64,000 nucleotides of DNA from Serilophus lunatus (GCA_013399895.1 VXBA01005361.1:987438-1051437), one strand, 5' to 3'; shown: positions 12,901 through 26,396, counted from the first letter of the stretch. The notes: generated from the sequence alone by a model not told the origin. Numbers and translations: made by a program.

Positions 12901-14390
12901 CCAGAATACATTGGAACTATAGAAGAGAAGCTGCTTCTTTTGGTTCCAGGTCTGTATCTCCATCTCTGCCCTCCTAGGTGGTACCCCATGTGCCATGTAC
13001 AGATGGAAATGAACCATCTGGTTTAGTCAGCACTTGTACTCTTAGAATTGCTTCTCAAGTACAGCAAACAACTATCTGGATGATTAAACAGGACATTAAG
13101 CACAGAAACTCATTCAGTTTAATTATGTCATTGAAGCTGATTGAATATTAAAAACACTGTTTCAGGTGCCAATGGTGAAAATAATACTTCCCAATTCTGG
13201 GTGTTTGCCTTCTACCAAAAAACAAACTGTGGCTGCAATTCAAATGTTTCCTTTTCAGTTATTTCTCTGTCAAACCTGAACTGTTTTCATTCCCAGCAGA
13301 TGATTGTAGGGAGAACAGTAGCAAGGAACATCCTGACAGTTTTTGTCTAAATTCCAGAAGTCTACCTACAAATAACTTACTGATGTCTTCAGGAGCAAAG
13401 AGGAAAATTTAAGGTCTGGTGATGCTTTTGAAGGGTCTTGGTTTGTTTGGGTTTTTTCTTTAAAGAAGTTTTATGAAAATATTGTTCTAAGTTAACATCT
13501 ATGGGAACTTGGTTTTTAAACCAGCTCAAGCTCATCCTGAAAAACACGGTGTTTTCCAAGTTTTTGGACAAGTACCAATACTCACTGAATCAGCTTCTGC
13601 ATCACTGGGATTAAACCTTGCACTGTGTTTATGGAAGAAGGCAGTTTCGTGCTTGTTAGAATCTCAAATCATCAATTGTCTCCCTGAGCAAATGGAGCTC
13701 AGGGATTTTCTAACACGACATGAGTAATGCATTAGTGTAAGTATGGAACACAAATGTGTGCAATGCTTACTAAAATAGTGCATTAATTCTTCACCTTCTC
13801 TGTATAATCACATAGAGATTTCTACTGAGAGAGAAAAATAAAAGTATAAAATGCATTTAACTCTGCATTAGAAACATAAAGACAAATTTCTCCCTTTATA
13901 GCAAAGAAATTTGTGTATTTGAAATTACTTTTTCAGTTTATAACACATTGATGATTGTTACATATCAGCAGGCTCACATCCCAGCTAGAAACATTGACAA
14001 ATGACCTATCTTCATTAGAAGTAAAAAAAATCACACTCTACTTAATTGATTTGCTGCATAGAACTATATTATGAAATATAAATAGCAAAAAACCCCTCAA
14101 TTTACCACAGAAGTCAAGCTCAAAAAATTTTAGTGTATCCAGTTGCTTTTAAACACATTGTTTCTTTTTCTATTTTACCTACTATATACAAAAAGTGTTT
14201 AAAGAGATGATAAAAGCCTTTGAAATTTAATGGCTAAATCAAAACTAAAGTACAATGAATTGAAACAATAAATATTTTCCTAAGTGATTCCTTTTCCTCT
14301 GAAAATGTTTCATTACTTCCTGTCTCTATCAAATAATGACAATGACGAGAAATAATTGAACACAATCCAAAACCAACAATATCTCTTTTA

Positions 14391-14395
14391 AATGG
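14391..14395. repeat. Left target-site duplication of the LTR (AATGG)
   Basis: AATGG directly abuts the TG start of the LTR and is repeated directly after its CA end at 14963-14967. Confidence 0.85.
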
Positions 14396-14623
14396 TGTAT
14401 TGGGTCTGTCCGAGATGGAGCCCATTTCCCATACAGCAGCTCTCACAGTGCTGTGCTGTGCATTGGTGGCTGGAGTGGTGGTGATAATACGCCAGTGTTT
14501 TGGCTACTGCTGAGCACAACACTGGGACTGTAGTGTCCCTTCCCCAACTGACGGCAAGATTTTGGGAGGGGACACAAGTGGGCCAGCTGACCCAAACTGA
14601 CCAAAGGAATATTCCATACCATA

Positions 14624-14644
14624 TGACGTCAGCTCAGATATAAG
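14624..14644 (+). promoter_or_regulatory. LTR promoter core: CRE-like site and TATA-like box
   Basis: TGACGTCA at 14624-14631 is a perfect palindromic cAMP-response element, followed at 14637-14644 by GATATAAG, a TATA-like box. The spacing and order are those of a retroviral U3 promoter. Whether it is active is unknown. Transcription from it would run on the plus strand, antisense to ATP2B2, towards the exon at 15113-15238. Confidence 0.55.
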
Positions 14645-14835
14645 GCTGGGGAGAAGCAGGAAGAGGGGGGGGCATGCACAGTCTCCCATGGTGGCTCACC
14701 AAGAGAACCACTACACGTGTTGAAGCCCTACTTCTTTGGATGTGGCCGGTCATCGCCGCGGATGGGAAGTAGAGATTAGATTAGTATTTTGCTTTTTTCG
14801 CGGGCTTCGCTTTGCTTTGCTTTAATCTTTGCTTT

Positions 14836-14841
14836 AGTAAA
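14836..14841 (+). terminator. Possible LTR polyadenylation signal (AGTAAA)
   Basis: AGTAAA, a common variant of AATAAA, lies about 195 bp after the TATA-like box and within the T/G-rich part of the LTR, where the R-region polyadenylation signal is expected. Assigned by position only. Confidence 0.4.
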
Positions 14842-14962
14842 CTGCCTTATCACAACCCACCGTTTGCCATCGTATTCTTTTCCCCCTGCCTGACTTTCAA
14901 GGGGAAAAAGGGGTTAAAGAGACTGTGGGCACCTGGCGGCCAGCCAAGGTTAACCCATTACA

Positions 14963-14967
14963 AATGG
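14963..14967. repeat. Right target-site duplication of the LTR (AATGG)
   Basis: AATGG follows the terminal CA of the LTR and matches the copy at 14391-14395. An intact duplication indicates a single insertion without later rearrangement. Confidence 0.85.
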
Positions 14968-15112
14968 CAAACAGACAAGGCCAGTGTAGGTGAGCAAAAT
15001 ATCAGTTGTGTCCAGGTTACCAAAATTTCATGGCATGGAAAAGGAAAAGAACACAGAAGACGGACAAAGCAAAGCACACAGGATATCTCAGCAGGGACTG
15101 AGGCAGATTTAC

Positions 15113-15238
15113 CTGACAGCAGCATTGGGTCTTTGTCCACAGATTTGCGGACCTGGTCTGACTCTCCAGTCAAGGAGCTTTCATCAATCTTCAGATCATT
15201 TCCTTGAATAAATATCCCATCAGCAGGTAGGAGATCAC
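15113..15238 (-). CDS. ATP2B2: ATP2B2 exon: actuator domain with TGES motif
   Basis: On the minus strand an acceptor ending CCCAAAG precedes a 126-nt exon, followed by the donor GTAAAT. The translation begins DLLPADGIFIQGNDLKIDES and continues SLTGESDQVRKSVDKDP, MLLS. The TGES loop (15159-15170) is the P-type ATPase actuator motif whose glutamate positions the water that hydrolyses the aspartyl-phosphate. SDQVRKSVDKDPMLLSG is diagnostic for PMCA2; PMCA1 and PMCA4 have SDHVKKSLDKDP. Frame and splice phase are intact, so this is a functional exon and not a processed copy. Confidence 0.98.
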
Positions 15239-16205
15239 CTTTGGGTAAGAAAATGGTAGTGGAAAATGTTTATGTAATCACATCATAGCTTGAATTATCC
15301 AATCACAATTAGTAACAACAATAACAATGATTGTACTAACATGTAAAAAGAAAGCAAAAGTGAAGGAATTACCTTGTATCTCTTCATATTAACCTTAGTA
15401 CTGCGATCCTGTAGGGAAGGACCTTTGTATTCCAAATATTTTTGGCTTAATGCTCTCCCAGAACCAGGAGGCATCACATTTAACACAGAATGAATGAACT
15501 AATCACTGAGGTTTGACAGGGTTTGCTCTTCATCACAAGCTTTTTCTATGAAACTTCATAGGAATTAACAGTGAATAATAAACAGTCAAGCTGCTCCCTT
15601 TTCCCTTCCCCTCTCAGAAAGCCCTTAGTCCAGGAGAAACTTGATGGCTGATAGAACTTTGCTGGATAGAATTTTGCTGGAATTTACCAACTCACTTGAA
15701 CACAAAATACACAAAGTTCCTGCAAGTTTTCCACTTCACTGGAGCACAGGGCTTTCTTTCCCTATGGCATGCAATTACCAAGCAGCTGCTCTGGGGGGAC
15801 TTATAGGATCCATCTGGATCTGAAGAAGCTTATTAAGTGAGGGAAGCACAGAGGTCCAGTTTCAATTTTGATTTTAGAGAGCACTTAAAATACTTCCTCA
15901 AAAATTCCAGATAGTGGAACTCTCTATGAAAGAGAGTGTGAACAGATCTCTATGAACAGATCTTGTGCTGGTCAGTGAAAGAAGTGAAGATTACAACAAT
16001 GAAACTGATTACCTAGTATAATTTTATAGCAGATATCTTAGGTTTTCCTTCTGCCCTGACAGCCCAATTGGTGCCTTACCATGGACAATTTTGACATCAC
16101 ATAATTCTCTTTTAAATCGCTCCCAGTGAAGTGAGTCTATCCTGTTAGAAAGGGGGAGGAGAAGAAAGAAAGCTTGTGAAAGTAAACACAGTTGATGGAA
16201 CTTAC
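15239..16205 (-). other. ATP2B2: ATP2B2 intron, 967 bp
   Basis: The short intron between the second-membrane-segment exon and the TGES exon, from donor GTAAGT to acceptor CCAAAG. A small imperfect repeat of GAACAGATCT occurs near 15947-15965. Nothing else is recognised. Confidence 0.85.
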
Positions 16206-16463
16206 CATATTTCACCTGTGCAATGTCCCCAACTACTATCTCTGCCACAGGGATTTGGATCACCTGCCCTCCTCGGACAACAGTGAACTTCTGTTCCTGC
16301 TCAATACGACTTTGGAGCCCACGAAACTGCTTCTCCTTGCTCCAGTCATTGAAGGCAGTGACAAGGACAACACAGATGACAGAGAGGAGGATGGCAGCAC
16401 CTTCAATCCAGCCAGCTTCAGCCTCACCTTCATCTTCAGCTCCTCCTGTCGCAGTACCACACC
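16206..16463 (-). CDS. ATP2B2: ATP2B2 exon: second membrane segment and start of actuator domain
   Basis: On the minus strand an acceptor ending CTTGCAG precedes a 258-nt exon, followed by the donor GTAAGT. The translation starts GCGTATGGAEDEGEAEAGW, an acidic extracellular linker, then runs through the hydrophobic segment IEGAAILLSVICVVLVTAF, the second transmembrane helix. The cytosolic part follows with NDWSKEKQFRGLQSRIEQEQ and ends VGDIAQVKY. The linker GGAEDEGEAEAGW and the EIVVGDI stretch point to PMCA2. PMCA1 has a differently composed linker and ADITVGDI. Length and phase match the corresponding vertebrate exon. The protein pumps Ca2+ out across the plasma membrane, countering H+, with ATP hydrolysis and calmodulin control through a C-terminal region outside this window. 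Confidence 0.98.
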
Positions 16464-19400
16464 CTGCAAGCACAACGTTAACAACAGCTCAGGGAAGGTC
16501 GAGTTTATCACATTAAGAACTTGCTGTGAAATGTCAAGGTTCAGGAATGGAACTGCTTTTAAAAGTACTGCCTGCTAATAAGCATAGCAGAGTGGAGAGA
16601 AAGCACAGAGATGTCTGTGGAAAAGAGAAAGAAAACCAATAGAAATTTTAGTTCTTTTTATTTTTCTGCTGAACTGCCCAGACTTGGTATAACCAAACTA
16701 AACAAATAGAAAAGGAAAGCACCAATTCTGTTATCTAATAGAAGGGTTGATAACTCCACCTGAGCCATGAAGCATCTGCAGAAATAAAGAGGACTTACTG
16801 AAATTGGCAAGGACTAAAACAATGAATGGCATTGATCAATGCAAAGCAATGGCATTAAATTAACATTAACAACTCCCTTGCCCCAAATAAATTAAATGGG
16901 ATTCAAACCAAATCAATTTCAACACAATTTCTAAATGTTCTCGACTAAACACAATTTAAGGAACACTTGTTAAAAAAATGCTGAGATGAACTAAGTATAT
17001 TAGTGTGTGATAATGAAACGTATTAGGGAACACTGGGTAAAAATAATAGCCTAGTAAAAATTCATCAATCTTCCTTCAAGAAAAAGATTGCAGAGAACTA
17101 CAGTTGCATACTTACAGGAACTACAAGAACATTATTTCTGCCACAAGTAAACCAGCATTAAATAAAATTACACTCTGTGTACTAACTCTGAACTGTTAAT
17201 TCTGAATTATTTTATACACGTCTGCTAATTATTTATTTCCAAGTAATACACAATTAAAATTTAAATAGACTTCCTAGACAGCATTCAGTAAATAAAACTG
17301 ACATTGCTCTCCTTCTAAATCACAGAAGCGCTAAAAGAAATACTGGATAGCAAAGTACACAGATTAGAATCACACAATGCAGAGATATCCCAACTGATGG
17401 AGAAGGAGGAAATCAGGCTGAACAGCAGAGCCTTCTGTCCTGAGTGACCAAGGGAGAATCCTTTCATTTTCACAAAGAATGGAACCAGGTAGGCTGGTTC
17501 CTTTTCCATCCTACCTGGGTACCAGGCAATGTAGCACCTTAGCAACATGACTTAGTTTAATTTTTGAATGTTTATCACCTGTCATTAGAGGGAATTAACG
17601 GGCAATTTGGTTTATATTTTTAAGTTACAAAGACTTCACAGTAACAAGAGTATCACAATTCATTAACCAGCAGAGTAATTACTGCACTGTATGAACAGTA
17701 ACAAAATTTCCAAAAGGCAAAGGAAGAAAGATGAGATTGAACTAAGTGACCAGAAGGAAATTAAAATTAACAGCGTTTTTACCAAATTTCTCTGCAGTCT
17801 GCATTTAGATTTCTCCTAACTGAGAGGCCAAACCCACTCTCAAGGCAGAGGCTCCCCTAGGAGGGATGTCCTGGACTCACAAGATATACAAGAACCTCTT
17901 TGAAGAAACCATTTTTATAGCACTCAAGAAAGAAACTAAATAACATTTTTTAAATTCAGTACCTTCAACTACTTAACACTAGTCACAAACTCAAGTTAGA
18001 AGCCAAAGCTTTTCCAACTCCCTCCTTCAGCAGAATGTTACTTTTGGGAAGCACTCACCAACTATGCTCTGCGTAACCTTAATCATCTTAACTGGTCAGT
18101 TAGATTCTAGACTTCTCTAAATCAGTCTTGCCTTATTTTCATTAAGTGTTTTCCTAGTGCAAGTAATTCTGCCTTGGCAAATACAACATGACAACTTACT
18201 ATCCCTTTTTCATTAGATATAATTTAGAATAGTGATGAGCATTCCACTTTTAAGAGCAAATCTCCTATTTCTCAGAAGAGAAATGTGGCCTGGTGTAGCC
18301 ACAGTCAAAGATTGATTTTATTTCCTTTTCAGACGGCTGAAATTTAGTCCAGCTGGTACAAAAGCACAGAGGCATTGTTTCCACGGTGATCCCTTGGGTC
18401 CAGGTTGACTGACACCAGGTTCATGCAGATTGGCTCAGAGGTGACAGCTCAGCTCCAGTGGTGTTGGGCACTTCCACTGAAGGATATTTCTTCACTTTGT
18501 TCTCTAGAAGGCCTTCCACTGAAAGGCTTTGATCTCTGCATATGGATTGCTGATAACCTATACTGTGATATTTTCTACAAAATCAAGAAGTAATATTATG
18601 TAATACTTAAATGCAAGGTTTAATTTGAGCTGTGTCAGCACACCTCAAAAAAACCAGCCATTTGAAAGACGTGCTTTGTCCTTTCCTACAAAAATCCCAT
18701 TATGGCTCTGAATATGTGTAAATATATAGGAATATTAACTGAGTAGATTATCCCCTCTTTACAACAGAAAGCTACCAGGTTTTAGGAAATCATTGCTATT
18801 ATTCCAAGGAAACAATAGCCCTGATCCTTGGATATGACATGTGTCAGAAAAGCAAAATGACACCTTGAACCCAGGCCTAACACACTGCACCTGGAATGGC
18901 TGGGAGAAGAATATCTTCAAATACCTTCATTCAGCAAAACCATGTAAAAATAAAAATATTCATTGACTTGAACAATGAAGGTAATTCTGAGTTTGTGTGT
19001 TGTCAGATCTCCATGTTAACAAATAGTACCACAGAGCATGCAAATATTACAATATTTTATCATTAAGATGAAAGGAATTGTGTTTACACCTGTGGATACC
19101 TCATAGATTATGCACAAGCAAAGAATATAATTTGCTCTTCAGCTGAAGAAAATTATTTTATTACAGTCAAAAAAATGTTTGTAATCATGAAATAAAATCT
19201 GAAGAAATCAAACTGAAATTGGATCACTCTAGGAAACTGCCCCTAAATTTGACAAGTTTCTACACTGAATAACCATTCATGTTTATAACTTTTAAAATCC
19301 TAATAAAATTCTCAATGACCCAATGAAAACAGCAAAATTTAAATGCATTTAATTTCTTTTCCATTCATTCGATCTGATAATGGTAAATTCAGGTGGAGGA

Positions 19401-22400
19401 GAGATGTTTGAATGGAAGGAAGGAATTCTATGAGTGAAATTTGGGAGTAAAGAAAATTCAGTACTTCCTTATCAGTATGTTTGGGGTTCTGAGGAAGCAG
19501 AATTTCAGCTGCCTAAGGAGTTTGAATGTGAAGAACCAGGTATCTCCAAGTTCAAGCAGCAGCTGAGCAAGACTTTTGAATATCTTAAGATTTGCAGGTA
19601 GATACCTGGAACAGCAGTTCAAAAATGAAAGTGCTTTTCTTGTGGATCCAAGCCAATATAACTAAAACCAGGCTCTGCAAATGAGGAACCAAGCTGATCA
19701 TCAGACTTTACCAAACTTTTGCCTTTGCTCTTTAAAGTCCACAGAAACAATACGGGGTAAAAGTGCCAGATAAATTAATGCAAAATTAATTTTGCACGTC
19801 GCTCTTGCTACAGGAAAAAACTTTAGCAAGCAACTACCTGGTTCTTACAACAGCAAGATTTCAGAACAGATTTCTTTAAAATAGAGATTTAGAGACAAGC
19901 AGGATTTTAAAATGCAACCTGCCCTTCAGGAGATGACCTATCTGTCAGGAAACATTTGCTTGAACTGTGTTGTGGTCTTGCTTCAAAACTATTTTGGAAA
20001 TATTCCCTTTTAATAGGAAAAAAAAAAAAAAAAGAAACTTGCATCTCGACTGGTATAAGCCTGTCTAATATTTTTTTACAGTTAAGGAAAACAATTGTGT
20101 TTTAACCTTTTTTTCTGCTGTGATATCACACAGGGTTTTCTAGAAATGCTAGAAAGACTTCTATGGATTCACAGGAAGAATCTCTTCATATTCACAGGGG
20201 AAAACCCCACACATCCTAATGAAACATACACTTATACCTCCTGTCCTTATTGCAGTACAGAGAGTGATGTCGTATTGACTTCACAGATGAGGGAAAATAT
20301 ATAAATAAGTCTCATAAAAATATCATAATAATATGCCTAATTAGTCAAATATAGTTTAAAGCATCTAATGTTTATTAAAATGTTCATACAAGCTTTACAA
20401 ATTTCTGTTAAGGTCTAAGATTGATGTTCTGCTTTCCCAGACAGCACGTGGTTCTCAGTGTTACCAAAAAAAAACTGCCTGTGATTTTATTGAAATGCAC
20501 AGGCTGAAAACATCACAAAGGAATTTTTAATGTGCATATGTGATTTGTGGCAGGTTTCATTCCAAGACAGTGAATTGTGATGCACTCATTTTAAATTACA
20601 TTTAACATAGGTCCTGTCAGAAAATCCAATTCCAGAGAAGTAATCAAGTTTTAAATATGAAGCCCTTTTGTACCATCACTCTGAACACCTGCTGCGTGTG
20701 TGTTGTGCCCAAAGTCTCACCCTCACGGGACAGAAAATGCTCACAAGGTTTGAAAGTGATGCTAAAGACCTGTCTGCAAGTCAAGAATGTAAAGGGCTGG
20801 GAGTCTTTTAGAGCAGAAAGAGCAGATGAAAGCATCACATGGTGAGCTGGACCCCCAGAGAGGAGTGGCAGGACCTCAAAGTGCATCTTCAAAGGACATT
20901 CAGAAATACAAAAGGGGACTAAGGTGACTGTGTCCATAAAATATCTGAAAGGACATTACCAGAACCTTGTGGAAGGAGAATAAAATTTTCTAAGTGCAAA
21001 ACTGGACCAGAAATAGGCCAGCAAAGACTGTTGAAAGAGTTTTCTATAGAAGGGTGATGAAAGGAAGATAAAATCCAAAGGCAAGGAGGATTCAGGGAAA
21101 AAAAGAAAAGGAAAGAACTGCAAACCATCACATGTAGTCAATCCATTTGAAGTAGCAGAAACCTGGGTTTCCATCTCGTCAGACCGTGCAGCAACCTGAG
21201 CTCAAGAACTATGGGATCAAAACCCGCCCAAGAACCTGACCAAGAGGTTTATGCCCTTAATTCTCAGAAAAATTCAAAATTAGCCTGAGAAATCAACTCT
21301 GCATTAGCAGTATTTTAATTCTATATAATGGTTTAGAAGGAAAAAAGAAGGAAGCAAGGCATAGAGTATTAAAGGTGAAGGGAACTGTATGAAAAGACTT
21401 AAATGCATTTGTTCCAAAAGGGGAAGGTGAGAAAGGACAGGAAGGTACAGAGGAGCAGGTTAAAGAACTTCAGGAAGACAGTAAACAAGGAGCATCACTG
21501 TATTTGGCAGAGGAAAAAGATTTGGTTTATGTTACTAACCATTTCGACTTGTTGAGATCCAGAAACAGGTAAAGGAAAAAAATAGGAAAAGGCTAAAAAT
21601 AGCCAGATAGGATCACCTGATAGTTTCCCAGGCTCGTGTCCTGTTGGCAATTGGAATGCTTTTAATATCATAAACATCACTTCCATGTACATTTCTCATA
21701 ATACTAACCAAATCTGGGGAAATACAGAAGGAAGCATCCAGGCACAGTGCAGCTAAAAAGAATACCTGCTTAAAATTTCAAATAGTTATGAGGAGATTCT
21801 TAAAGCTGCTCTGAATAACATAATGATTATAATTACAAACTATACCATCTTAAGCTGCAGCACAGTAATTTTTAAATCAGAAAAAGTACATTTTTAAAAA
21901 TCTGTGAACATCTGTATTCCTAAATCCCAACCTACAGCACATACCTTTCAGCTACCCATTTCAACCTACACATTTCTATTTTTAAGTCCAGAATGCCTTG
22001 TGGCATTTAAATTCCCTAGGAAAATCTCCTAACGCCCCCAGAGGTAATTTTTTTAGTCAGTCAAACTGATTTTGTCATCAGAAAGACAACAGTTCCCATG
22101 ATAAAAACTTTTTATTTAATCTCTTTCTCTGAAAACATTTTTCCTCCGCTGCAGCTCCAGTGCTCATTTTATTAAAGCAAATTAAGCAGCTCTAAGCTAC
22201 AGCTTTTTCATTAGCAGAGCTGGGCTCTTGTTACCAACATCACCAGTAATGTTACTTACTTTATGAAATCTATTTAGTTGTGTAAGAAAAGGAAAAACAA
22301 AAATCATGCCATAAATATAATAAACTCCTCTCCTTAGCAAGGTGGGTTTTTTAAAGCATAACAGATACTGTAATATTTATTTCTGCAGGTTCCTTGTTGT

Positions 22401-22869
22401 GTTGTATCATATGCTACAAAATGAGTCCAAGGAGTATCAATATTCCTGCCCCAAATCCTGGGTGTGATGATGCGTCATGAGATGTTGAATCACTTCCATA
22501 AGGGCAGAGTGAAGGCAGGGAGGCCACTGGCTGGCACAGCTCAGTGTCTCCACAGAGCCACAGCTAAAGCAAAGCTCCAGAAACTGCTAGAACTTCAAAA
22601 CCCCAACGATTTCTGTCTTCCTCTCACACTCTCCAAGGACTTAGCCACAAAAACCATTTTCTAGTCACTTGCAGTAGGTCAGGCCGTGCTCTCCAAAACC
22701 ACGTTTGCTTCCATGAGCAGCCCCACAGAAGGGATTTACTCACGTGAGAGACTTAAACTACACACATTTGAGCTTTAGGGGGCTTGTACATTCACTCAAA
22801 GTGATTGTATTTGAAAACAATATTAGAATTCCTTGCTATGTGATACATCAGTTCGTTATGTAAGGACTT

Positions 22870-22891
22870 GGGGGGGGGGGGGGGGGGGGGG
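22870..22891 (+). repeat. Homopolymer run of 22 G
   Basis: Twenty-two consecutive G residues, followed by ACGGGGAAGG and a purine-rich tail. On the transcribed strand of ATP2B2 this is a C run. Such runs are length-variable and error-prone in assemblies. Confidence 0.95.
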
Positions 22892-25800
22892 ACGGGGAAG
22901 GAGGAAGGAAAAAAGAGATCCCATCCCTGTGGGTTAGTTATGTAACTATCAACTTTAGAGCTTGATATTAAATATTTACACATTTTCGACATATTTATGC
23001 AAGGAAACAAATCGGTAAGCCCTGAAAGCATATATATCCTCACATTCCTCAGCCCGATCACAAATGTTTGTGAGCAGAGAAATGGCAATTAAAACACTCA
23101 ACTTCAAGAGATGTTGTTGAGCAAGATTCTTTTGCCTGGCACCTCCAAGGAAATGCATTTTGGAAAGATCCATCAACAAGATAGGGTCCTCACTCACAAA
23201 GGCAAGGGAAGGAAACAGGACTAAGCAGACACTTCTATAACATTTATATTCAGTTTTATTTTCTTTTGTTGCCATAGAAAAAGTAGAGAATGGCAAAAAT
23301 GAGGAATTTCACCTGAAGTCCTGTTCTTAGGGATTGCAAGAGGAAAACCTTGACATTGGGTTGCCATAGTTTTCCTGAAAATTGCTCAGAGCTACAGATG
23401 TGTGTTAAATATAACCACATTTTCAAAAGGCAAAACATGGGGTTTAAATGTAACAATCAGACCTTGAAAGTTGTTCTCCGTTTATTAACAACAATTCAAG
23501 TGCAATTATTCAACCACACTTGCAAGGTCACGTCCTGGCTGAGTTGTACTTACAGAATTTAATATTTCTGGAGAATCTCTTCCTGGAAAATATGTGAGAA
23601 GAGTTTGTATTTCATCCCAAAGTTCTAAAATCTCATTACCTCATGTCCCCAGTTGAGGCTTAAGTCGTGCTTGGCAACTTGGAAATCTGTCTAATGAGCA
23701 ACATATAACAGCAAGCCAGCTTTGTTGATGATCTACACATCCCTAATGCAGGGAAGGCACCTGTGGGACTTCAGTATTTGCAGTCCAGCACAGATTCGTA
23801 GAAAGCAGATGTAGGCCACTATACATTATGAAATAATTATTTAATTTGCAGGTCCCATGTGACACAATGTGCACATTTTGCACTTTACAAGTCCTTAATG
23901 TGTTGATAGACACCAGCTCAAGCCTTAAACTTATGTTATTCATCTGTATCACTGACATCCAGTCAGGAACCTGCTCCCTAAGCACACTTTGTGTGGTGGA
24001 CAGTACAGGATGGAGAGTTTTTACAGTGGAGCAAAACCAGATTTCCACACTGCAATAAAAACAACAGACACACAAAAAGCCCAATGACAGCTGGATGAAC
24101 AGGAACTCACTTGTTCTCTCTCATTCGAAATGTGATGGGTTCAAAGGAAATAGGAGAAGAAGTCAGAAGGACAGACTGTCTGCGCAGCCAAAAAAGTAGG
24201 GAATTAAGAATCAGGAAGTTTACAATAGGGCAGCTTTAGAAAAGACAATGTCTACTAATAAAATTTTAATGCAAGGCTGAATAATCTAGAAGCATTTTTG
24301 AATACGGTAAAAACAAGGATAGCATATTATAGAAGAACCAATGCAATATATCTTCATCAACACTTATAAAAGCAGAATTACATTCACTTAAATATCTATA
24401 ACCCTGTAAGAATTTGCAGAATAGGTGTTTTTACACATCATCAAGAATATTTATCCCCTCCAAAATAAAAAAAAAAAAACCATGAACAGCCTTGCAGGCA
24501 TCACTAAATCTATGAGACAGTAATCTTTTTTTGTGAGACAAAGTAATTAAATAATCAGTCTTCTCTTAAATTCTGTAGGTAATTCAATATTTAGGGGTTC
24601 AGTGACAGAAGACTGTGAGTCAAAAACTGAGGTTCCCAATACAGGACAATATATTCCACAGAGCAAGAGCTTTGTCTGTCGAGGGATAATTTTAAGAGTG
24701 AGCTTCTCCAGAAAAGACAAAGCTACAAACAGCTTGTGTATCTCTTAGTATGACCTACAACTGTCTCATAAAGAAACATATATTTATTATCTCTCTATTC
24801 AGTATCTCTCTATAGAGATATTGAAAATAATTTAAATCAAATGCAAAAAAACCACATTTTTCAGTAACAATTGATTCAGACATAACTTTTCATTTCAGTA
24901 CAAATATCAATGTCCACAAGGAAAATTCTTCTTAAGGTTGAAGGTTGCTTTGTATTTAGCCAGGACAGATAAAAATAGAGTTACAAAATTTATCAAATTG
25001 AAGTCACTGTTCCAAGAACACAGACCAGGTGCACATGGTCTTTAACATTAAACAGTCTTGCTTGGTCATTCATTGGGTTTTTCATGGAAGAAAAAAAAAT
25101 GCTGAGAGACCTCAGTTCATTTCCTGCAGAATAAAGTGACAGGTCAGTACTTTGCTGTGAAATCTTGTTTAGCAGCCAGTCTTGGTAGCCTTGGAAAACC
25201 TACCTGGAGATACCTCAGTTGCTTTGACTCTGTCAGAAAAGGGGTTTACATTTATATTGCATATAAACCAATTAACAGCAATAAAGAACTTGTAGAACAA
25301 ATAAGAAATCCCCTCAGATTATGTTATTTAAATGTGAGAACTATAACAGAACTAAAAGACAAACTCAGCTTGAAAGATGTGTGTAATAAACTGAATTAAC
25401 AATGCAGGGAACTATGATCCCAGAGAACAGCACAAGTTCTGAATTGCTTAACTGGAATGCTGATACAAATGACATTGGCTAATTCAGAGGAAAATAAGGA
25501 GAGAAAGAAATACCTGTTTTCATGATCACATGTTGTAAGACCACATTTGGAATAGGCTATTGTGCCAATTCAAACAAATCATTATGAATAAAACCAATAG
25601 GAAGAAATTAGCTTGATATTAGCAGTGAAGTGGCTGCCCATATGTTGACATTTACTCACTTGGATAAGTTTAATTAAGTTTGATTTAGAATTCTAACCTT
25701 GCTATTAGGAAAAAATGGCGTAGGGAACACTGCAGCTACTGGGATAAAACTGTCTTAGAAGAGACTTAGGAAACACAAATGGCTGAAGAAAAAATATGTA

Positions 25801-26376
25801 TAATCTCCAGAAAATCTGCTAAGTTTGGAGCTCCAGCTACACAGGTGCTCTGTCCAAACACAGCAGAAAGCTAAAGCTGCAGTTGGATTCTAAAAACCAG
25901 AAGAATGCTCCCATTTCTCATGTAGCAATCCCTGACAATTTCCAGTACTTCCTAAATACAGCTGGATGGAGAGGAGGATTGGAACACTTCCTCAGCTCCC
26001 ACTCTCAACACAGATCACTGAAAGCACCAGGAAACAGAGAAACCCATGAAAATAAATAAATGGTTAACAGCAAAACAGCTCTCACAGAGGCACTTGGCTT
26101 TAAATAGACCTATGAAAAACATTTAACATTGACAGAGAACAACAAATAATTCATAAATACATAATCAGATGGAAAGCTGTCTGCCTTACTCATGCTCCAG
26201 CTACCCCAGAGCCTATTCCCTTTCTGTCTGAAGCAGAAGGATGAAAAGAGCAAATCACTGAAGAAGGTTTTTGGGGTGGCATCTGCCTGAGCAATGGATG
26301 CTTGTACTGTTCCATCACTCTTTGACTGTGCTCTAATATAAATGAAATGTATTTGCTTCCAAAAATATATCCTTTT

Positions 26377-26396
26377 TGTGTGTGTGTGCGTGTGCC
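26377..26396 (+). repeat. Short imperfect (TG)n microsatellite
   Basis: TTGTGTGTGTGTGCGTGTGC, a short dinucleotide tract in intron. It and a nearby A run near 26474 account for the His-Thr and Phe runs of a long minus-strand open frame here. Confidence 0.8.

Larger units (their letters stand above)
14396..14962 (+). mobile_element. Solo LTR of an endogenous retrovirus
   Basis: A 567-bp element starting TGTATTGGGT and ending ACCCATTACA, so the ends form an imperfect inverted repeat with TG...CA termini. Both sides are flanked by AATGG, a 5-bp target duplication. Inside, in order, are a conserved block CCAAACTGACCAAAGGAATA, a CRE-like TGACGTCA, a TATA-like GATATAAG, a TTTGCTTTGCTTTA region with AGTAAA as a possible polyadenylation signal, and a pyrimidine/purine-rich tail. 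I associate this layout with LTRs common in songbird genomes. A 5-bp duplication fits ERVL- or class I-like elements better than 6-bp ERVK. No internal gag/pol/env or second LTR flanks it, so it is a solo LTR left by recombination. It is in intron, antisense to ATP2B2. Family name not assigned. Confidence 0.88.
9975..15112 (-). other. ATP2B2: ATP2B2 intron carrying a solo LTR
   Basis: A 5,138-bp intron between the two actuator-domain exons, from donor GTAAAT (after 15113) to the T-rich acceptor before 9974. Apart from the LTR at 14396-14962 it is AT-rich, and I see no second gene in it. Confidence 0.8.

Noticed and set aside
14812..15211. Plus-strand open frames of 73-131 codons
   Set aside because: They run from the LTR through the antisense of the TGES exon. 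No recognisable protein results.
16192..16578. Plus-strand open frames of 97-128 codons
   Set aside because: They are antisense shadows of the ATP2B2 exon at 16206-16463, whose minus-strand translation is a clear PMCA sequence with intact splice sites.
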